Assembly (NCBI GenBank): GCA_028335825.1
Contig: JAIOKI010000010.1
Location: forward strand, 372,001 to 436,000
DNA: 64,000 nt
Direction: 5' to 3'
DNA from: Nosema muscidifuracis
Lineage: Eukaryota; Microsporidia; Nosematidae
How positions within the stretch are numbered: position 1 is the stretch's first letter; each line of letters begins with the position of its first letter. The position numbers and the translations under genes are program-made. Positions 61,377 to 64,000 of the stretch are shown here, piece by piece. Under the pieces are notes generated by a model. The model saw only the letters and a list, made by a program, of their open reading frames with translations, made no database searches and was not told the origin of the DNA.

Positions 61377-62345
61377 ATGTTTGTCAAAAATATTGATAAC
61401 AGTCTTCTCATACTTGATTATAATTTTGATTCAAGATCCACATCTAAAGTAGGCATATTTGATCTTGACAGTACTCTTTTAAAATATTACCCTAATAAAG
61501 TTGAATCCTTTGAATACATGTATAAAATAGTACCACAAAAATTAAGAGAGATTTATAATGAAGGGTATAAATTAGTAGTAGTATCTAATCAATCATCTAT
61601 AAACAAAGAAGATTTATCTAAACTAAAAATTAAGTTAAAATTATTTACTAAAGATTTAAATCTTCCTATAATAATATTTTTATCAATAAAACGTGATAGA
61701 TTTAGAAAACCTTGTACAGGAATATTTAAATATTTAAAAGATAATTATTTTGATACACCTCCTTCTAATATATTTTTTGTAGGAGATGCTGCTGGTCCTA
61801 GAATAAGTTGTTATAACTCTTATTTTGATATAAAATTTGCTTATAATTGTAATATACCATTCTTTACACCTGAAGAATATTTTCTTAATGAAAAGATCAA
61901 CCCTAAATTTAATTTATTAGATATTACTAAATATACTGGAATATTTATACCTAAATATCATAAATACATATTCATATATGGATATAAAAAGTATAGTGGT
62001 GTTACTTTTTTTATAAATAAGTATTATAAAGAGTATACAATAAATAATTCTAAGAAATTGATACCAAAAAATGTTTATATAAATTGTAATGATATTTCTT
62101 TAATTAAAAAATCAGGTAAAGATTCAATTTTTTATATACTTGATCATTCCAAAGAAATCATAGATTGGTGTAAAGGATTTTTTTATACGAGTGGAATGTA
62201 TTATAAAAAAGAATATCGACCTGTAAGAAAATCTATTATAAAATATATTGAAGATGAAATAGAAAATGTAGAAAGAGTTCCATTTATTTACGATGAATCT
62301 GAATTTACAGATGAACAGAAAGAAATTGCAAGATTACAATTATAA
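61377..62345 (+). CDS. PNKP-type DNA 3'-phosphatase with dead kinase domain
   Basis: 322 aa DNA-end repair enzyme. HAD phosphatase motifs: DLDST (29-33, nucleophile D29), VVVSNQSS (67-74), RKPCTGIFKYL (110-120) and FFVGDAAG (133-140), then FATPEEFF-like FFTPEEYF. The C-terminal half aligns with the PNKP 5'-kinase domain (YGYKKYSGVTFF in place of the GFPGAGKST P-loop, VYINCNDISLIKK for HVNRDT), so the kinase fold is kept but its ATP-binding lysine motif is lost. Likely monofunctional, like yeast Tpp1. CCC precedes the ATG. Confidence 0.88.
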   Translation: MFVKNIDNSLLILDYNFDSRSTSKVGIFDLDSTLLKYYPNKVESFEYMYKIVPQKLREIYNEGYKLVVVSNQSSINKEDLSKLKIKLKLFTKDLNLPIIIFLSIKRDRFRKPCTGIFKYLKDNYFDTPPSNIFFVGDAAGPRISCYNSYFDIKFAYNCNIPFFTPEEYFLNEKINPKFNLLDITKYTGIFIPKYHKYIFIYGYKKYSGVTFFINKYYKEYTINNSKKLIPKNVYINCNDISLIKKSGKDSIFYILDHSKEIIDWCKGFFYTSGMYYKKEYRPVRKSIIKYIEDEIENVERVPFIYDESEFTDEQKEIARLQL

Positions 62346-62580
62346 ATGGGAATATAATTTTATTTATATTTATTTATAATTATAAATTTTATTTATATAT
62401 TTTAATATGGTTATAATTTAAAAATACTAATATATTTTATTTATATATTTTAATATGGTTATAATTTAATAATATTAATATATTTTATTTATATTTATTT
62501 ATTTTAATATCATAACTATATTTTTAATAATATTAATATCATAACTATATTTTTAATATATTTTAATAATACTAATATTT
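62346..62580. repeat. Short AT repeats
   Basis: Copies of atattttatttatatatttt and aatatggttataattta run 62360-62575. Fewer than 300 bases, no gene. Confidence 0.6.
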
Positions 62581-62867
62581 TTAATCTTTCTTAATAATCC
62601 CTTCGAAATATTTAACTCTATCTAATACTGATACTCCTAATCTGATAGTATGTTTTTTATTAAAAACAGTATTCTGTAAATTAATTTTTCATAAAATTCT
62701 GCTAAGAATTTAACACGACCAAGAGCATTTTTAGTACAATTACATTCTGTATTTTTAGATAAATGCTTATAACAAATATCTTTAATGAAACTTGTTGATG
62801 TATTGAATCTATCGAACAATAAATTATTGAAATCTACTTTGCTGATACTCGACTTCTTCTTGTTCAT
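62581..62867 (-). pseudogene. Small basic protein gene with a frameshift
   Basis: A frame starting at 62867 gives 76 aa (MNKKKSSISKVDFNNLLFDR..., helical, with HLSKNTECNCTKNALGRVKF). Near its end, around FYEKLI, a different frame takes over that still looks coding (NKKHTIRLGVSVLDRVKYFE, stop at 62581). The piece LGRVKFLAEFYEKLI is similar to LDRVKYFEGIIKK downstream. No CCC or GGG at the start. Unknown family; could be a broken or misread gene of about 95 codons. Confidence 0.4.
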
Positions 62868-63446
62868 ACATCACTAAATATTTTACAATATAAAATTATT
62901 TTGACCAATCAAAAAAATAGACCTATTAATTTTTAATATAACCAATACAATATTTTTAATTTATAATTAACAGATAATTTTGTTATTTAAAATGGTGTAG
63001 ATTAATTTATTTTTTTATACTTCGTTTATGCAATAGTATATTTTCTTGCATAATTCTGAAACAATAAAATTTGTTATTTATTTTTAAAATATTATTTATT
63101 GTAAGGTCTTAAAGATGGTAAAAATTAATTTAAATAATATTATTCATTGTAAAGTTGTAAAAAAAAGTAAATTTAAATTGAAATAATGTTGTAAAGAATA
63201 ATAAATTTTAATTTAAATAATATTATTCATTGTAAAGTTGTAAAAAAAAGTAAATTTAAATTGAAATAATGTTGTAAAGAATAATAAATTTTAATTTAAA
63301 TAGTATTACTCATCTTAATAAAGAATAATAAATTTTAATTAAAATAATATTATTCATTTTATTAAAGAATAATAATTTTATTATATTTTTATTATTGCAT
63401 TTTGAAACAATCTATTTTTAAATTTAATATTTATTTTTTTATCCGC
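62868..63446. repeat. 83-bp tandem repeats upstream of acid phosphatase
   Basis: Two near-identical 83-base copies start at 63127 and 63210 (aatttaaataatattattca core) with partial copies to 63370. Nothing else seen. Confidence 0.85.
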
Positions 63447-64000
63447 ATGAATATTCTTTTTTTACTACTCCATACAAAATGTATAGAATGGAATTATTCA
63501 TTCAAAAAAACCAAAAGCAAACCAGCCAAAGAAGTTTCATCTGAACACAAAGATTATTGTGTAGCCAATTACAAGTTCTATGGTAAGAAGAACAATTACA
63601 AACTAGAAAAGCTTCTTGTTATGTTTAGACATGGAGATAGAAGTCCTGTACATAATTTTAGTGAAGGATGGAAAAACAAAAAATGTGTTACCTGTGATAT
63701 TTCAGGATCTACCATATCAAAATGTGATACTGATACGTGTAATTTAGGAGAATTAAGTGCTAAAGGATATGATCAGGCACAGAAACTTGGTAAGTTTATC
63801 AAAAATAATTATAAAAAACTTCTGTTTGATTCTTCAGTAGATTTATCTGCTATATCTTGTAGGGTCACAAAAATAGGAAGAACTCATTCTACTCTTATAG
63901 GAGTACTTAAAGGGTTCGATAATATAACACAAGCGAATATAAAAAAAATACCTGAAAATGATGGATTACTTAAATATCAGAATTGTGAATACTTAAATTC
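63447..64000 (+). CDS. Secreted histidine acid phosphatase, 3'-partial
   Basis: First 184 codons; the frame runs off the window. ATG at 63447 opens a frame with an N-terminal hydrophobic signal (residues 1-9, MNILFLLLH). Near residue 54 LLVMFRHGDRSP holds the catalytic RHGxRxP of branch-2 histidine phosphatases, followed by LGELSAKGYDQAQKLG and SCRVTKIGRTHSTLIGVLKG (the RVT-TRTHSTL second block). Likely an exported phosphatase; four to five Cys between 86 and 103 would suit disulfides. Start has only CC upstream. Confidence 0.85.
   Translation, partial: MNILFLLLHTKCIEWNYSFKKTKSKPAKEVSSEHKDYCVANYKFYGKKNNYKLEKLLVMFRHGDRSPVHNFSEGWKNKKCVTCDISGSTISKCDTDTCNLGELSAKGYDQAQKLGKFIKNNYKKLLFDSSVDLSAISCRVTKIGRTHSTLIGVLKGFDNITQANIKKIPENDGLLKYQNCEYLN

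Overview
The window is an AT-rich (about four fifths A+T by eye, not counted), intron-poor nuclear segment that looks like a microsporidian genome. Evidence: small eukaryotic proteins, many shorter than their yeast relatives; an adrenodoxin-type ferredoxin but no other mitochondrial gene; hexokinases with signal peptides (a microsporidian trait); and a CCC or GGG triplet a few bases before nearly every start ATG, the start-site signature known in Encephalitozoon and Nosema. That motif was used to choose starts and moved four of them inside longer frames that had only a TTG at their 5' end or no start signal (44943 minus, 46538 plus, 48275 plus, 56961 minus). No genus is assigned.

Layout. 1-12.5 kb: RNA polymerase III largest subunit (5' end outside the window), two paralogous secreted hexokinases flanking a small membrane protein, a TPA1/OGFOD1-type oxygenase, a mitosomal ferredoxin and IWS1. 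12.9-25 kb: SMC4, tRNA-Gly, aquaporin, an unassigned multipass protein, a small unknown gene head-to-head with SEC62, an Msp1-like membrane AAA ATPase, tRNA-Ile and the GPI de-N-acetylase. 26-38 kb: a secreted protein with a RING-like tail, an SND2/TMEM208-like protein, SUMO, NPL4, a type I DnaJ, an RBBP4/Msi1 WD40 protein, an Aurora kinase and a NOP9-like protein. 38-51 kb: a strange hairpin-rich gene, a p24 cargo receptor, a Ski2-like helicase, a membrane protein, GAPDH, an exocyst Sec3-like protein, a PKC and a frameshifted membrane RING-H2 gene. 52-64 kb: an Ima1-like zinc protein, a giant helical-repeat protein, ASF1 with an internal acidic insertion, uridine kinase, ribosomal P1, a PNKP-type 3'-phosphatase, a small frameshifted gene and the start of a secreted histidine acid phosphatase.

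The genes are mostly core machinery: transcription and chromatin (RPC1, IWS1, SMC4, ASF1, Msi1), ER and GPI biogenesis (SEC62, SND2, GPI12, p24), proteostasis (NPL4, SUMO, DnaJ, Msp1-like, the possible ECM29), signalling (Aurora, PKC) and glycolysis (hexokinases, GAPDH). Intergenic DNA is long for a microsporidian and is largely short tandem arrays; in three places an array includes the stop codon and last codons of the adjacent gene. The same kind of repeat growth is seen in frame inside RPC1, SMC4, the Ski2-like helicase, NOP9, ASF1 and the 378-codon gene. The most unusual object is that last gene (37819-38955, minus): its first 200 codons are a near-continuous row of about ten inverted repeats.
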